DNA from: Diospyros lotus
Lineage: Eukaryota > Streptophyta > Magnoliopsida > Ericales > Ebenaceae
DNA: 64,000 nucleotides
Direction: 5' to 3'
Assembly (NCBI RefSeq): GCF_014633365.1
Contig: NC_068348.1
Span: 17,502,311 to 17,566,310 of the forward strand
The first letter of the stretch is position 1. Each line of letters begins with the position of its first letter. The position numbers and the translations under genes are program-made. Of this stretch, positions 44,495 to 56,034 are shown piece by piece. The notes under the pieces were generated by a model, which ran no database searches, was not told where the DNA came from, and saw nothing but the letters and a program-made list of their open reading frames with translations.

Positions 44495-47400
44495 TTCAAA
44501 AAAATGGGTTTTTTGCAGCAATTTTGACAAATCGTTGCAAAATTAATTAATTTAAATTATAAAATTAAATTTAGCGGCCATTTTTTGAAAATTGCTACAA
44601 AAATCAGTAATAAAAAAATAAAAAATAAATTTAGCGACGGTTTTGTCAAAATCGTTGCAAAATTCCTTAATAAAAAAAATTCAAAAAAACTAAATTTAGC
44701 GGCGATTTTATACAACCGCTGCAAAAATCAGTAATAAAAATATAAAAAATTAAATTTAGTGACGGTTTTGTCAAAATCGCCGCCAAATTCATTAATAAAA
44801 AAAATTAAAAATTTAAATTTAGCGGCAGTTTTAAACAACCGCTACAAAATTCAGTAATAAAAAATAAAAAATTAAATTTAACGATGATTTTTTCAAAACC
44901 ACAGCCAAATTCATTAATAAAAAAATTAAATTTAGCTGCAGTTTTGTCAAAATCGCCGCCAAATGCAGTAATAAAAAATAAAAAATTAAATCTAGCGGTA
45001 GTCTTTTCAAAACTGTCCCAAAATTCAGTAATAAAAAAATAAAAAATTAAATTAAATTTTACAAAATAATCTAAAATTTTATTTTTTTAATCAATTAATT
45101 TATTTATATCAATTAATTTATATAATTTAACTAATTAAATTAAATAATTTATTTATTTTAAATTTATTAATTAATTAATTTATTTTAAATTAATTAGTTT
45201 AAAACATTTTATGTTCAATTAATTAATTTAATATGTTAAATCTTTTTTAGGTGTTTTGAAAGTTCAATTAATTAATTTGTGGGTCCAAAGGGAATTCTAA
45301 AAAATAGTGATTCGATTATTTTATAATTAATACTTGCGAGTATATTATAAGGTGGCTTCGCAAATCAGGTGGTTTCGGGCGTGCACATGCGTACGGGAGG
45401 TCATAGGATCAAAACTCAGGAAAGGCATTTGCTGGAGCGATGGGCAGGCACGCGCATGGCAAGGGTTCGCGGCAGTGGCCACACCCGAGCCCACCCCTAT
45501 CAAACACACACACAAATATATCACACTCATATCTCCATCTCTCTCTCCCCCGAATACACACACGCATGTTCGCCGTCATGGAACACTTCCCCGATTGTTG
45601 GGGCTTGGGGAACCCAACGGTCGGGGAACATTGGTTTTTGTATTTTAATTAAAAAAATTAATATAATAAAATAAAATAAAAAATAAAAATAAATAATTTG
45701 CATTTTAAATAATTATATATTAAATAATTTTAAATTTTAAATCATCGTAAGTTGAATTTTTAATACTTAAAAAAATTTAAAATTAGTTAATTTATATATT
45801 AAATTACTTAAAGATACATATATTTAAAAAGAATTTATTTATTTGTATTTTTTTAAAAAAAATATTTTATTTTTTATTTTATTATAATAAATTTTTTTAA
45901 TTAAAATAAAAAAAGAAAACATGTTTCCGACCCATGGAGGTCAAGGAAAACAAGGTTCCCTGACTGCCATCAGTCGGGAACACAAGGGTTCCCGACTATT
46001 GGCAGTCGGGGAACCTAAGATTTCACCAGGGTTCCATAGTCGCAGCTATGCATTTTCGTGTGTGTGTGTTTGTGTGTATGTGTGAGTATTCAGGGGACAT
46101 AGAAAGAAATAAAGATATGCGTGTGAGAGAGTGAGAGAGAGAGAAAGAGATTGATGCAATGAGAGAGAAAGAAAGATGAAACAAACGGGTGGCTGCGACT
46201 GTGGTTGTGGCTATAGGGAGTAAAAGAGAAGGAAGATAGCTATGGCTATGGCTGTGGCTGTGGTTGTGGGTAGTGAAGGGTAAAATAGGATTTTTGAAAG
46301 ATGTAGGAAAATTTTGACGGGAGTGACTATGAAGAGCAATAAATGTGAGCTGTGAATAGAATTTCCCTTTATTGTTTTGATTCCATGCACCACTTTCCCT
46401 ACCACGCGTCCCCTTTCCTTGCCATGCCGCGCCAAAATCCCCTCCCCCACACAAAAATTTCAATTCCTCGCCCACCTCCCCCCTAACGCGTCCCCTCTTT
46501 CCCCCACACGAAATTAAAAATCCCCCCCCCCCCCAAAAAAAATTTCAATTCCTTGCCCACCTTCCCCTAGTTAAATCCCCACCTCCCTTTCCACTCCCCC
46601 CTCATGTGCACTCTCTTTTTGCGTTTCTCCCTCTTTTGCAATTGTTAGATAAATTTATATTTTGTAGTTTAGTTGAGCATCACTGTTTCTTGTAAGGTAT
46701 TTTTCTTCTATATATTTTTTTTTTATCATTTTAATTGTTAGATATATTTTGAATGTTTTTAAAATAAAAAATATTTATATTAGTTAGATTGTTTTCCTTT
46801 AATTGATATGTCAATTTCATTTTAATCTCTATTATTTATATTTATTACATGTATGTTATTGTTATTTTACGTTTATATAGTTGTATATTTTATATATATT
46901 ATTATGTATTGTGTATATATTATTGATGATTTATATGAAAAATTATTAAAAAATGTATAAAAAATTATTATATCAATCAACATTTGTAAATGAAATATTA
47001 AGTAGTTATAAAAAATAAAATGAATATACAATTTTTTTAAAAACAGTGTTGTACGTAGTTATTTATTGAATATAAAATTTTATTTTTTATAAAATTTAAT
47101 TAAAAATTTAAAAAAAAAATTGTAAAATAAATATTAATTATATATAAAAACTAGTTAATTTATGAATTTGAATTTTGTGTCTATATTTGTTATCTCACAT
47201 TTTTTTTTCTATTCAATTAATTAATTAAATTTTTAATTATCAAATTTTGTATTTATATATATAAATATCAAAATTTTAATTTATATTTTTAATTAAAATA
47301 TATCTTAATATAATTATATAAATTATAAGAATATATAAATTAAAAATTTTAACTGTGAACATTCATAAATAGTAATATTTATGAAAATATTTATTTTTAT

Positions 47401-50047
47401 ATAAAAATTAATTTATATAATTTTATTTATATTTTCATTTGTATTTAATTAAATTTAATTAATGAAATTATATTTTTTAATTTTTACATTCTAACATGAT
47501 TTAAAATAATTTAATTTGATTTAAATTCATATATAATTTTAATTTTTTTATTATTTTTTTAATTTTTAAATTCTTACATGATTTAAAATAATTGAATTTT
47601 ATTTTTATTTTATTTAAATTATAATATATATATATATATTTTATTTTTAAAAAAAATTAGTAACGGGAAGTCCGATCACTAATCTGTGACGAGGTCCCGT
47701 CGCTAATCATCGACAGCAGTCCCCGTCACAAATTAAGTATTAAAATAATTTAATTTTATTTAAATTTTAATATATATATTTTTATTTTTTATTTTAAAAA
47801 ATAATAATTTTGTCACAAAAATATAACATTTGTGAATGCCAGACTTGTCACTAAAATTTACACTTTTAGTGATGGCCAAACATTTTGTCACAAAAATATA
47901 GCATTTGTGAAGGCTAGACTTGTCACTAAAATTTACACTTTTAGCGCCAAACATTTTGTCACAAAAATATAGCATTTGTGAATGCTAAACTTGTCACTAA
48001 AATTTACACTTTTAGTGACGGCCAAATATTTTGTCACAAAAATATAACATTTGTGAAGGCTAGAATTATTACTAAAATCTATACTTTTAATGACGGGTGG
48101 ATTAAGTTATCACAAATAATTTCATTTGTGATAACCATTGCAGTCACTAAGAGAAAGGCTTTAGTGATGGCCAAGACTGGTCGTCACTAAAGTAAAAATT
48201 TTACTGACGACAATTTAGTGAGGGTCATCTTGTGTTGTCACTGATAATTTATTTTTATCATTTTAATTGTTAGATATATTTTAAATATTTTTAAAATAAA
48301 AAATATTTATGTTAGTTAGATTGTTTTCCTTTAATTGATATGTCAATTTTATTTTAATATCTCTGTTATTTATATTTATTGCATATATGTTATTATTTAT
48401 TTTATGTTTATATAGTTGTATATTTTATATATATTATTATGTATTGTGTATATATTATTGATGATTTATATGAAAATTTATTAAAAAATGTAAAAAAAAT
48501 AATAAAAATGTATAAAAAAAAATTATTATATCAATCAACATTTGCAAATGAAATATTAAGTAGTTATAAAAAATAAAATGAATATACAATTTTTTTTAAA
48601 ACAGTGTTATACATAGTTATTTATTGAATATATAATTTTATTTTTATAAAATTTAATTAAAAATTTAAAAAATAATTTGTTTTGTAAAATAAATATTAAT
48701 TATATATAAAAACTAGTTAATTTATGAATTTGAATTTTGTGTCTATATTTGTTATCTCACATTTTTTTTCTATTCAATTAATTAATTAAATTTTTAATTA
48801 TCAAATTTTGTATTTATATATATAAATATCAAAATTTTAATTTATATTTTTGATTAAAATATATCTTAATATAATTATATAAATTAAAAATTTTAACTGT
48901 GAACATTCATAAATAGTAATATTTATGAAAATATTTATTTTTATATAAAAATTAATTTATATAATTTTATTTATATTTTCATTTGTATTTAATTAAATTT
49001 AATTAATGAAATTATATTTTTTAATTTTTACATTCTTACATGATTTAAAATAATTTAATTTTATTTAAATTTCATATATAATTTTAATTTTATTATTATT
49101 TTTTTAATTTTTAAATTCTTACATGATTTAAAATAATTGAATTTTAATTTTATTTTATTTAAATTATAATATTTAATTTTAATTTTAATTTTTTTATTTA
49201 AAAAAAATTAGCAACGGGAAGCATCGTCGCTAGTTTGTGACGGGGTCCTCTTGTTAATCAACGACGGCAGCCCCTGTCATAGATTAGGTATTAAAATAAT
49301 TTTATTTTATTTAAATTTTAATATATATATTTTATTTTAAAAAATAATAATTTTGTCGCAAAAATATAACATTTGTGAATACCAGACTTGTCACTAAAAT
49401 CTACACTTTTGGTGACGGCCAAACATTTTGTCACAAAAATATAGCATTTGTGAAGGCTAGACTTGTCACTAAAATTTACACTTTTAGTGACAGCTAATAT
49501 TTTGTCACAAAAATATGACATTTGTAAAGGTCAGAATTATCATTAAAATCTACACTTATGGTGACAGGTGGATCATGTTATCACAAATAATTTCATTTGT
49601 GATAGCCATTGCAGTCACTAAGGGAAAGGCTTTAGTGATGGCCAAGGCTGGTTGTCACTAAAATAAAAAAATTTAGTGACGACAATTTAGTGAGGGTCAT
49701 TTTGTGTTGTCACTAATAATTTAAAATAATAGTGAGGACCTTATTGTATTTATAACTAAAAGTTGTATTTTTAGTGATGGTCACCTTTAATCATCACTAA
49801 TATGGATACTTTAGTGACAACTGGAAACACCACAAAAAAATTTTCTTTAGTGACGGCTACATATGGCTGTCACTAATGGATTAATTTTAGTGACAGATAA
49901 CTTTATCGTCACTAATTATATTAGTGACGAGGGCATTAGTGTCGACTTGTGACGGTCTGTCTGGCCATCACTAATACTTTAAGTGACGACTTTTTGGACT
50001 TTTAGTGATAACCTTGGCCTCCACTAAAAATATTGTTTCTTATAATG
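44495..50047. mobile_element. CACTA-like composite, non-autonomous
   Basis: The right end TTTCTTATAATG is the inverse of CATTATAAGAAA, near the CACTA terminus CACTATAAGAAA. Dense subterminal repeats are present: TTTAGCGGCGATTTT-type words at 44505-45010 and TTAGTGACGGC/TTGTCACTAAA words at 47650-50030. The two repeat types differ, so at least two elements may be joined. Regions 45590-45625 and 45925-46020 share GGGAACC.TGACTG-like words. The left terminus is missing. No transposase is visible. Confidence 0.5.
46721..49732. repeat. Large tandem duplication, ~1.5 kb x 2
   Basis: 46721-48252 and 48253-49732 are direct copies, both beginning TTTTATCATTTTAATTGTTAG and ending near GACGACAATTTAGTGAGGGTCAT. 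The first holds four, the second three, ~74-bp TTTTGTCACAAAAATATA units. Similarity by eye is high through the AT-rich cores. Confidence 0.8.
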
Positions 50048-50059
50048 GAGCATCCACTA

Positions 50060-51043
50060 TCCAAAAATCATACTATATTGCGGTTTATCATATATTGAAT
50101 TGGTAGATGGGCTATGAATAGCTTGCTCTCCTCTTCAACCTTCTTTGTAAAATTTGTTTGCTTTTGTTCTTCCCTCTGTTTAATCCAACAATATGCTTCT
50201 TTTGTGCCCCATTTTGTTGCAATATTTCCATTGGATTAAGCTCTTGTATTGACACGATTCACCAAATTGACCTTTACCTCTACTGCCACGACCTCGTGCA
50301 TGAAATCCACCTTTGCCTTAGCCTCAGCTTCTTGAGTTTTCTGAATTTCCTTTTAAAGAAGACTCTCATTTCACCAAAAAAGCCTTCTCCTCAACCTTTT
50401 CAGATGATTTGCTAAGCCTATCTTCATGAGCTAACAGAGAGCTCATCAATTCATCAAAGGAATAAGTGGACAGATCCTTTGACTCTTCAATTACAGCAAC
50501 AACATGATTAAATTTTAAGGTTAAACTTCTCAAAACCTCGCACACAACTGTCTCATTATTGATTTTTTCACCATAACTCTTCATATGATTGACAATACTA
50601 GACACCCTAGACAAAAAGTCTTCCACAGATTCTTTTTCTTGAATAGCTAACGTTTCAAAATTACGACGGAGAGTTTGTAACTTCACAATAATCGCCTTTT
50701 TGTCTCCCATATACTTTTGCCCATGCCTCATGAGAAGTAGTTGCTGCAGCAATTCTAGGAAATATTTCATCATCAAGAGCTTATTGGATCATGAAAAGAG
50801 CTTTGGAGTCTTTCTTGCGATTCTCCCGCAACTGTTGATCGAGCTCGACTGGTTGCCTATGATTCTCCTACGACTGTTGAGCAGGCTCGACTGGTTGCCT
50901 ATCTTTAAACCCGTTTTTACCAAGTCCCATATCTCTTGAGACTTGAAGAGAGTTTTCATCCTGAGACTCCAAAAATGATAATTTACCCTTTTAAAAATTG
51001 GAATAAGAGGTTGAGATGAAGCATTTGTGCCATTTATTGCCAT
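50060..51043 (-). pseudogene. Ty1/copia gag, degenerate
   Basis: Begins MAINGTNASSQPLIPIFKRV with YHFWSLRMKTLFKSQEIWDLV, continues AIIVKLQTLRRNFETLAI, ESVEDFLSRVSSIVNHMKSYG and EESKDLSTYSFDELMSSLLAHE, and ends near a zinc-knuckle remnant (KYCNKMGHK, about 50200). These are hallmarks of copia gag (UBN2-type). Breaks include a 42-bp in-frame tandem duplication (about 50832-50905), a stop after KLFS and frameshifts around 50700-50790. The CACTA-like right end cuts it at 50047. Confidence 0.85.
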
Positions 51044-51149
51044 TGGTCTACAAATTAGAATAACCTTTTATTCTTTTTCTCTCACCCGCTCTTTTCCCCT
51101 GCTTGTGGAAAAAATGACCGAAACCTGGTTGTGGCTCTGATACCACAAA

Positions 51150-51421
51150 TGTTGGCAAGATAGAGAAAAGAACTATATTCCAATAGAATATTGAGAGGCA
51201 AGGCTAATAACAAAGTTCATCAATCAACAACGTCAAGTACACTAAGCCTTAAATAATGCTAACAGAGCAACAGAAAATGTTAAAAAATAGGATCATAAAC
51301 CCCCGACTAGGTTTAGTGCTAAATGTAACTAACAACTAACTTAATGACTCTTAATAAATAAAAGTATAAAACACATGCTCCTAAAAAACAACAACTAATA
51401 GTTTGAATCATTCATTCAACA
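51150..51421 (-). repeat. 5' LTR of the copia element
   Basis: TGTTGGCAAG...CATTCAACA on the plus strand. The adjacent primer site lies at 51133-51145. Only 43 bp separate it from the Tat element that follows. Confidence 0.8.
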
Positions 51422-51464
51422 CCTAACCGCTAGCTTTAAGACTTGGCTTTGTTGGGTTGGCTTT

Positions 51465-51914
51465 TGATGATGGTATTTGGGACCGACCACCACGTGCCAC
51501 CTCTGCGACTGGACCTCAGGAATGGTACCTCGGACTTGGTGATGTCGGACCTCGGGTGTAGAACCTGCAAGACAATGGAGGGCTGGGGCTAGGATCCCCC
51601 GGGGTGGACTCCGACGCTTAAATTAGTAGAGTAAATGCAAGTAGAAGTAAATGAGAGAACTGTAGAGCTTGGGTATACCTGGCGAGAGTCCTTGTCTTTT
51701 ATAGGCAAACCCGTTTTGGGATATCCGAGATGAGCGGGCACAACTCCCGAGGGTCCCGGTCAAGTTGGAACGGGTCTTGCGGTTCGGCCCGGATTTCTCG
51801 GGCTCCGCTCTAGAGTGTTGACTGGCCACGTGTCGGTCTCTCAGGTGATCCACGTGGCAAGTGAGACTATTAGCGCGTAGGGGTATTCTAGTAATTTCAG
51901 TTGGTGCCAGATCA
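51465..51914 (-). repeat. 3' LTR of the deleted Tat element
   Basis: TGATGATGGTATTTGGG...GGTGCCAGATCA on the plus strand; same length as the partner at 55580-56029. A minus-strand CTATAAAAGACAAGG box lies near 51695-51705. Confidence 0.9.
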
Positions 51915-52319
51915 CTTGCCCCCCACTCCTTGAGCCGAGCTGAAAATCATGCTGGGTCGAGGAGTAGGTCACTTGACTGTTGATTTTTCCCAAGACGCAC
52001 AAGAGTGTTTTTAAACTTGAGATTAGTGCTTAAAAACCTCATTTACTACCTTGAAATTATAGGGGGTCCTTGGTTGGAGGAAAAAATTCGTTGGAGGGAA
52101 ACATTGTCCTTTTGAATTTTTTTTTTCCCCCCGGGTCCCCTCTATATAAGCCCTAAGGCCCCACCCGACAATTATTATTTCAAGACAAGCATTCAACTTC
52201 TTGAGGTTAGTCTTTCCCATCCTCATTTGCTTTTATTTTTTCTTACTTGTTATTTGTTTATTTTTTTGCATTATACTCCCTCTTTGTTTTTATTTGTTTT
52301 TTTTTTTTAAATTAAACTT

Positions 52320-52545
52320 TCCCTCGGCCAGGCGCCTCTGCCTGGCCGAGGTCGACTTGGCCAGGCCGCCTCGGCCATGGCCAAGGTCGGCCTGGCCTGG
52401 CCTGGCCCGACCTCGGCAGCGGCCGAGGTTGGCCATGCTCGGCCTCGCCAGATCTCAGCGAGGCCGAGCTCCTTGGCCACGGCCGAGCGCTTGGCTCGGC
52501 CAGGGCCGGGGGGCTCGGCCCTGGCCGATCCCCCCTCCAGCTTCT
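52320..52545. repeat. GC-rich GGCCGAGG-type simple sequence
   Basis: Irregular repeats of CTCGGCCAGGCC and GGCCGAGG in the non-coding 3' part of the Tat element. Open frames on both strands here are compositional. Confidence 0.6.
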
Positions 52546-52604
52546 TCTTTCTGCATTTTTTTTTTTAGCATCTAATTTATACATACATACATACATACAT
52601 ACAT

Positions 52605-52878
52605 ATATGGGCGTCCATGGGTTGGCCATGGCCGACCCTTGGGACTTTTGCCCTTTCTTTTTTTTTTTTATATATATATTTTAATAGTATATATATATAT
52701 ATATATTTATAAATGGGCTCCCATGGGTCAGCCATGGCCGACCCTTGGGCTTTTGCCCTTTTATTTATTTTTAATTATTTTTTTTAAATATACATATATG
52801 ATATATATATATATATAAATATATATATGGGTGAGCATTGGGTCGGCCATGGTCGACCCTCGGGTTTTCCCGACTCCC

Positions 52879-52880
<2 letters not shown>
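52605..52880. repeat. Three ~110-bp repeats
   Basis: CCATGGGT.GGCCATGGCCGACCC followed by TTTTGCCC and a (TA)n tract recurs at about 52612, 52720 and 52835. It is followed by a (TTA)n microsatellite at 52878-52911. Confidence 0.65.
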
Positions 52881-52911
<31 letters not shown>

Positions 52912-53112
52912 CATATTTTGTTAATAATAACAAAATAGGCTTTAAAATAAGGCTTAATTTGACTGACCCGTTTCTTTGGCCTTTCTTTGTCGCAGGTGTG
53001 ACTCGAGATTTCCCAAGCTAAACCGCGCCTATTGAGCTTCTTTTAGCTTGTGCTCGGTTGTGGTTTTCCTTCCTTGACCTTTTACATTTCTTTAATTTGA
53101 GAACGGTCCAGT

Positions 53113-53705
53113 GCTCTTGATCCTTGGATTGTCGCCACTCCCACGCGAAGGAGGGTGTTGAGTTTCTTCCGGCCACTAGTCCACCTTCGTCTTGGGGACA
53201 ACTTAGGGCTCTTGACCCTTGGATTGTCGCCACTCTCACGCGAAGGAGGGTGTTGAGTTTCTTCCGGCCATTAGTCCACCTTCGTCTTGGGGACAGCCTA
53301 GGGCTCTTGACCCTTGAATATTAGCCACTCTCTCGCGGAGAAGGGTGTTAGGCTAGAATTTTTCCTTGGCCCTTAGTCCACCTTTGGGGACGGCCTAGGG
53401 CTCGTGACCCTTGGATTTTAGCCACTCCCTCACGGAGGAGGGTGTTAGGCTAGAGTTCTTCCGTGGCTATTAGTCCACATTTGGGGACGGCCTAGGGCTC
53501 GTGACCCTTGCATTTTAGCCACTCCCTCACGGATGAGGGTGTTAGGCTAGAGTTCTTCCGTGGCCATTAGTCCACCTTTGGGGACGGCCTAGGGCTCGTG
53601 ACCCTTGAATTTTAGCCATTCCCTCATGGAGGAGGGTGTTAGGCTAGAGTTCTTCCGTGGCCATTAGTCCACCTTTAGAGACAGCCTAGGGCTCGTGACC
53701 CTTGA
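53113..53705. repeat. Six 95-97-bp tandem repeats in the Tat 3' untranslated region
   Basis: Unit starts lie at 53113, 53208, 53303, 53400, 53497 and 53594, with a partial seventh at 53691. Each begins GCTC.TGACCCTTG and contains GCCACTC, GAGGGTGTTAGGCTAG and TTAGTCCACCTTTGGGGAC. Non-coding. Tat/Ogre 3' UTRs are known to generate such satellite-like arrays. Confidence 0.9.
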
Positions 53706-53799
53706 ATTTTTCTTTGGCGAAGTGTTGGCCTTTGTGAGATTGCTGTTAGACGGAGAGAATCTGAAGTCTTGCCATTAGTCGTAAAAAAGAGTACAAAGA

Positions 53800-54200
53800 G
53801 GTTCGAGGAATTTCCTTCCTCATTGAAAAAACTTCCTTAAGTTTTGGACATTCCAGGTATGCTTCAAGGACTTGCCTTCCATGTCTTCTAGTCGATATGC
53901 CTCTCGGACTTAAGGATTCTACCACCCGGTATGATCCATCCCAATTCGGAGTTAGTTTATTCGCGTCTTGAGGATGACTCACGTCGAACCGTCACAATAT
54001 AAGATCTCAAGGCATGAAACTCCTAGCGTGGACTCATCGGTTATAATACCTAGCAATGTGCTGATTACACGCAGCTTTCCGAATTTGCAACAGGTTCCGG
54101 AGCTCATCCATCCCCAGCGGGCTGTTTTCCTTCTCTCCAGGACGGTGTCCAACTTCTCTCTCGGAAGCGATCCTGTGTAGGAGACCTTCTCCTATTATCC
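53800..54200 (-). pseudogene. Integrase C-terminal remnant of the deleted Tat element
   Basis: Reads ELRNLLQIRKAACNQHIARYYNR, then SHPQDANKLTPNWDGSYRVVESLSP and, after a frameshift, a sequence resembling the usual LEHTWNV.NLRK end. Only the C-terminal non-specific DNA-binding part remains, fused at its upstream end to gag-derived DNA. Confidence 0.7.
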
Positions 54201-54239
54201 GACTTGGACTCAACTCTACCCGAACTCACGCCTTCTTGG

Positions 54240-55436
54240 CCAACGAAATCTCGGAGCTAACCCCGGTTGATAAGCTCTTGAATCTCTTCTTTTAACTGGA
54301 TGCAGTCCTCTGTAACATGACCATGGTCGCGGTGGAATCGACAATACTTCCTTTTGCTTCGAGTGTTGGGTGGAGACCTCAGCGGTGGAGGACGCCGCAA
54401 ATAATCCTTATCCTCCAATGCCAGTAGAATCTCGGCTCGACTGGTGTTGAGAGGAGTATAACTCATCGGGCTTTCACGTGCACCCCTGAAACCCAGGCGA
54501 TCTGGAGCTCGGGAGAGGCGATAGTCCGTCTTCTGCTCCACCACTGGCTTTTTCTTCTCCTTCTTGAGTTCCTAGACTTGCTTCTCTAGGAAACACAATC
54601 GCCTCTCCTACGAAATCCCTCTTTCTCGTAAGGGGGCAAAAGTGGATCCTGCCGCCTCAGAGGAGTGGATTTCCTGGCCCGTCTGGTGGGATTGATAAGG
54701 CTCCCGAGCAGGAAGAGGTGACGGATGCTCCGCCCGCTGAGAGCTTGAGAGGAGCGTAGTGGGCTAAGAAACAGGTCTTCAGCTCTTCCCAGCGGTTGAT
54801 GGAACGATGGGGAAGACAGGAGTACCAGGTCCGGGCATGTCCTCCCAAAGTAGCCGAAAATGCCCGGCACCACATCGCGTCCGACCCCGATTACACCAGC
54901 ATGTGAGAGGAGAAAAGCTCGACGTGATCATAGGGATCTGTGCTTCCGTCATAGAGCTTGATAGAGGGGATACGAAACCTTTCCGGTGGAACCTCCGCTA
55001 TGATACCCTTACTCAAGGGTTGGTTAGAGCCGAGGTGGAGCAACTATTCCTTTCCCTTCTTGAGTTCCTGGACTTGCTTCTCTAGGAAACACAATCACCT
55101 CTCCTGCGAAATCCCTCTTTCTCGCGAGGGGGCAGAAGTGGATCCTGCCGCCTTAGAGGAGTGGATTTCTTGGCCCGTCTGGTGGGATTGACGAGGCTCC
55201 CGAGTAGGAGGAGGTGACTGATGCTCCACCTGCTGAGAGGGAACATGCGAACGATGTTGTTCAGTCTGGTGTAGATAACCAGTCAACAACTCAGTTAGAT
55301 GTTGGACTTGCTTTTCCAACCTGGTGAGTCGGTCCTCTGGCATTGGATTGGCTGGAGGTGGTGGATTCTCCCCTTGCTGCGGGGCTTCTAGATTAGCTCT
55401 GACCTGACTACGAGTCACATCTCTTCGGGGAGCCAT
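54240..55436 (-). pseudogene. gag of the deleted Tat element, rearranged
   Basis: Starts MAPRRDVTRSQVRANLEAP at 55436, then a coil RLTRLEKQVQHLTELLTGYL, capsid (MWCRAFSATLGGHARTWYS, about 54875) and nucleocapsid (KYCRFHRDHGHVTEDCIQL, about 54340). A ~184-bp segment is present twice (54559-54742 and 55055-55239), flanking the capsid and disturbing the frame. Stops and frameshifts make it non-functional. Confidence 0.8.
54559..55239. repeat. 184-bp dispersed direct duplication inside gag
   Basis: 54559-54742 and 55055-55239 match at most positions, from CCTTCTTGAGTTCCT to GCTGAGAG. The second copy is at the expected gag place; the first lies downstream of the capsid and appears inserted. Confidence 0.8.
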
Positions 55437-55579
55437 GTAGTTAGTTATGACAAGGAGCGAAAGTCGTTTGACACTCGTGGAAAGACCGAGGTTCGAGGTG
55501 AGGAGTTGAAGTCCGAAGCGCGAGGTAGGGAATGAAGAGGCTAGCGAGTTTTGACGTCGGCCCTATGGTGGGCGCCAAA

Positions 55580-56029
55580 TGATGATGGTATTTGGGACCG
55601 ACCACCACGTGCCACCTCTGCGACTGGACCTCGGGAATGGTACCTCGGACTTGGTGATGTCGGACCTCGGGTGTAGAACCTGCAAGACAATGGAGGGCCG
55701 GGGCTAGGATCCTCCGGGGTGGACTCCGACGCTCAAATCAGTAGAGTAAATGCAAGTAGAAGTAAATAAGAGAGCTGTAGAGCTTGGGTATACCTGGCGA
55801 GAGTCCTTGTCTTTTATAGGCAAACTCGTTTTAGGGTATCCGAGATGAGCGGGCACAACTCCTGAGGGTCCCGGTCAAGTTGGAACGGGTCTTGCGGTTC
55901 GGCCCGAATTTCTCGGGCTCCGCTCTGGAGTGTTGACTGGCCACGTGTCGGTCTCTCAGGTGATCCACGTGGCAGGTGAGACTATTAGCGCGTAGGGATA
56001 TTCTAATAATTTCAGTTGGTGCCACATCA
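55580..56029 (-). repeat. 5' LTR of the deleted Tat element
   Basis: TGATGATGGTATTTGGG...GTGCCACATCA on the plus strand, 450 bp. It is directly preceded on the plus strand by GGCGCCAAA, the inverse of the primer-binding site. Confidence 0.9.
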
Positions 56030-56034
56030 GCTTT

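Larger units (their letters stand above)
44213..51421 (-). mobile_element. Ty1/copia element with both LTRs, mostly replaced by CACTA-like DNA
   Basis: 272-bp LTRs lie at 44213-44484 and 51150-51421. On the minus strand a tRNA-iMet primer site follows the right LTR (51133-51145, TGGTATCAGAGCC), then gag. A polypurine tract TCAGGGGGAG lies next to the left LTR (44485-44494). Pol is missing. Flanking bases do not form an obvious target duplication, so one edge may be rearranged. Confidence 0.75.
51465..56029 (-). mobile_element. Internally deleted Tat-lineage gypsy element with both LTRs (4565 bp)
   Basis: Two 450-bp LTRs, a perfect target duplication GCTTT (51460-51464 and 56030-56034), a primer site TTTGGCGCC (55571-55579), gag, a short integrase C-terminus and a polypurine tract beside the left LTR (about 51915-51930) are present. 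Protease, RT, RNase H and most of integrase are gone by one deletion near 54180-54250. The LTRs differ at about 17 positions by eye, nearly all transitions. Confidence 0.9.

Noticed and set aside
52201..52629. 124-codon frame with a hydrophobic start and Arg/Pro-rich end
   Set aside because: Falls in the GC-rich simple repeat of the Tat 3' region and has an equally long frame on the opposite strand.
53113..53705. Regular repeat array resembling CRISPR at first glance
   Set aside because: Units are contiguous 95-97-bp tandem copies without spacers, within a plant retrotransposon.
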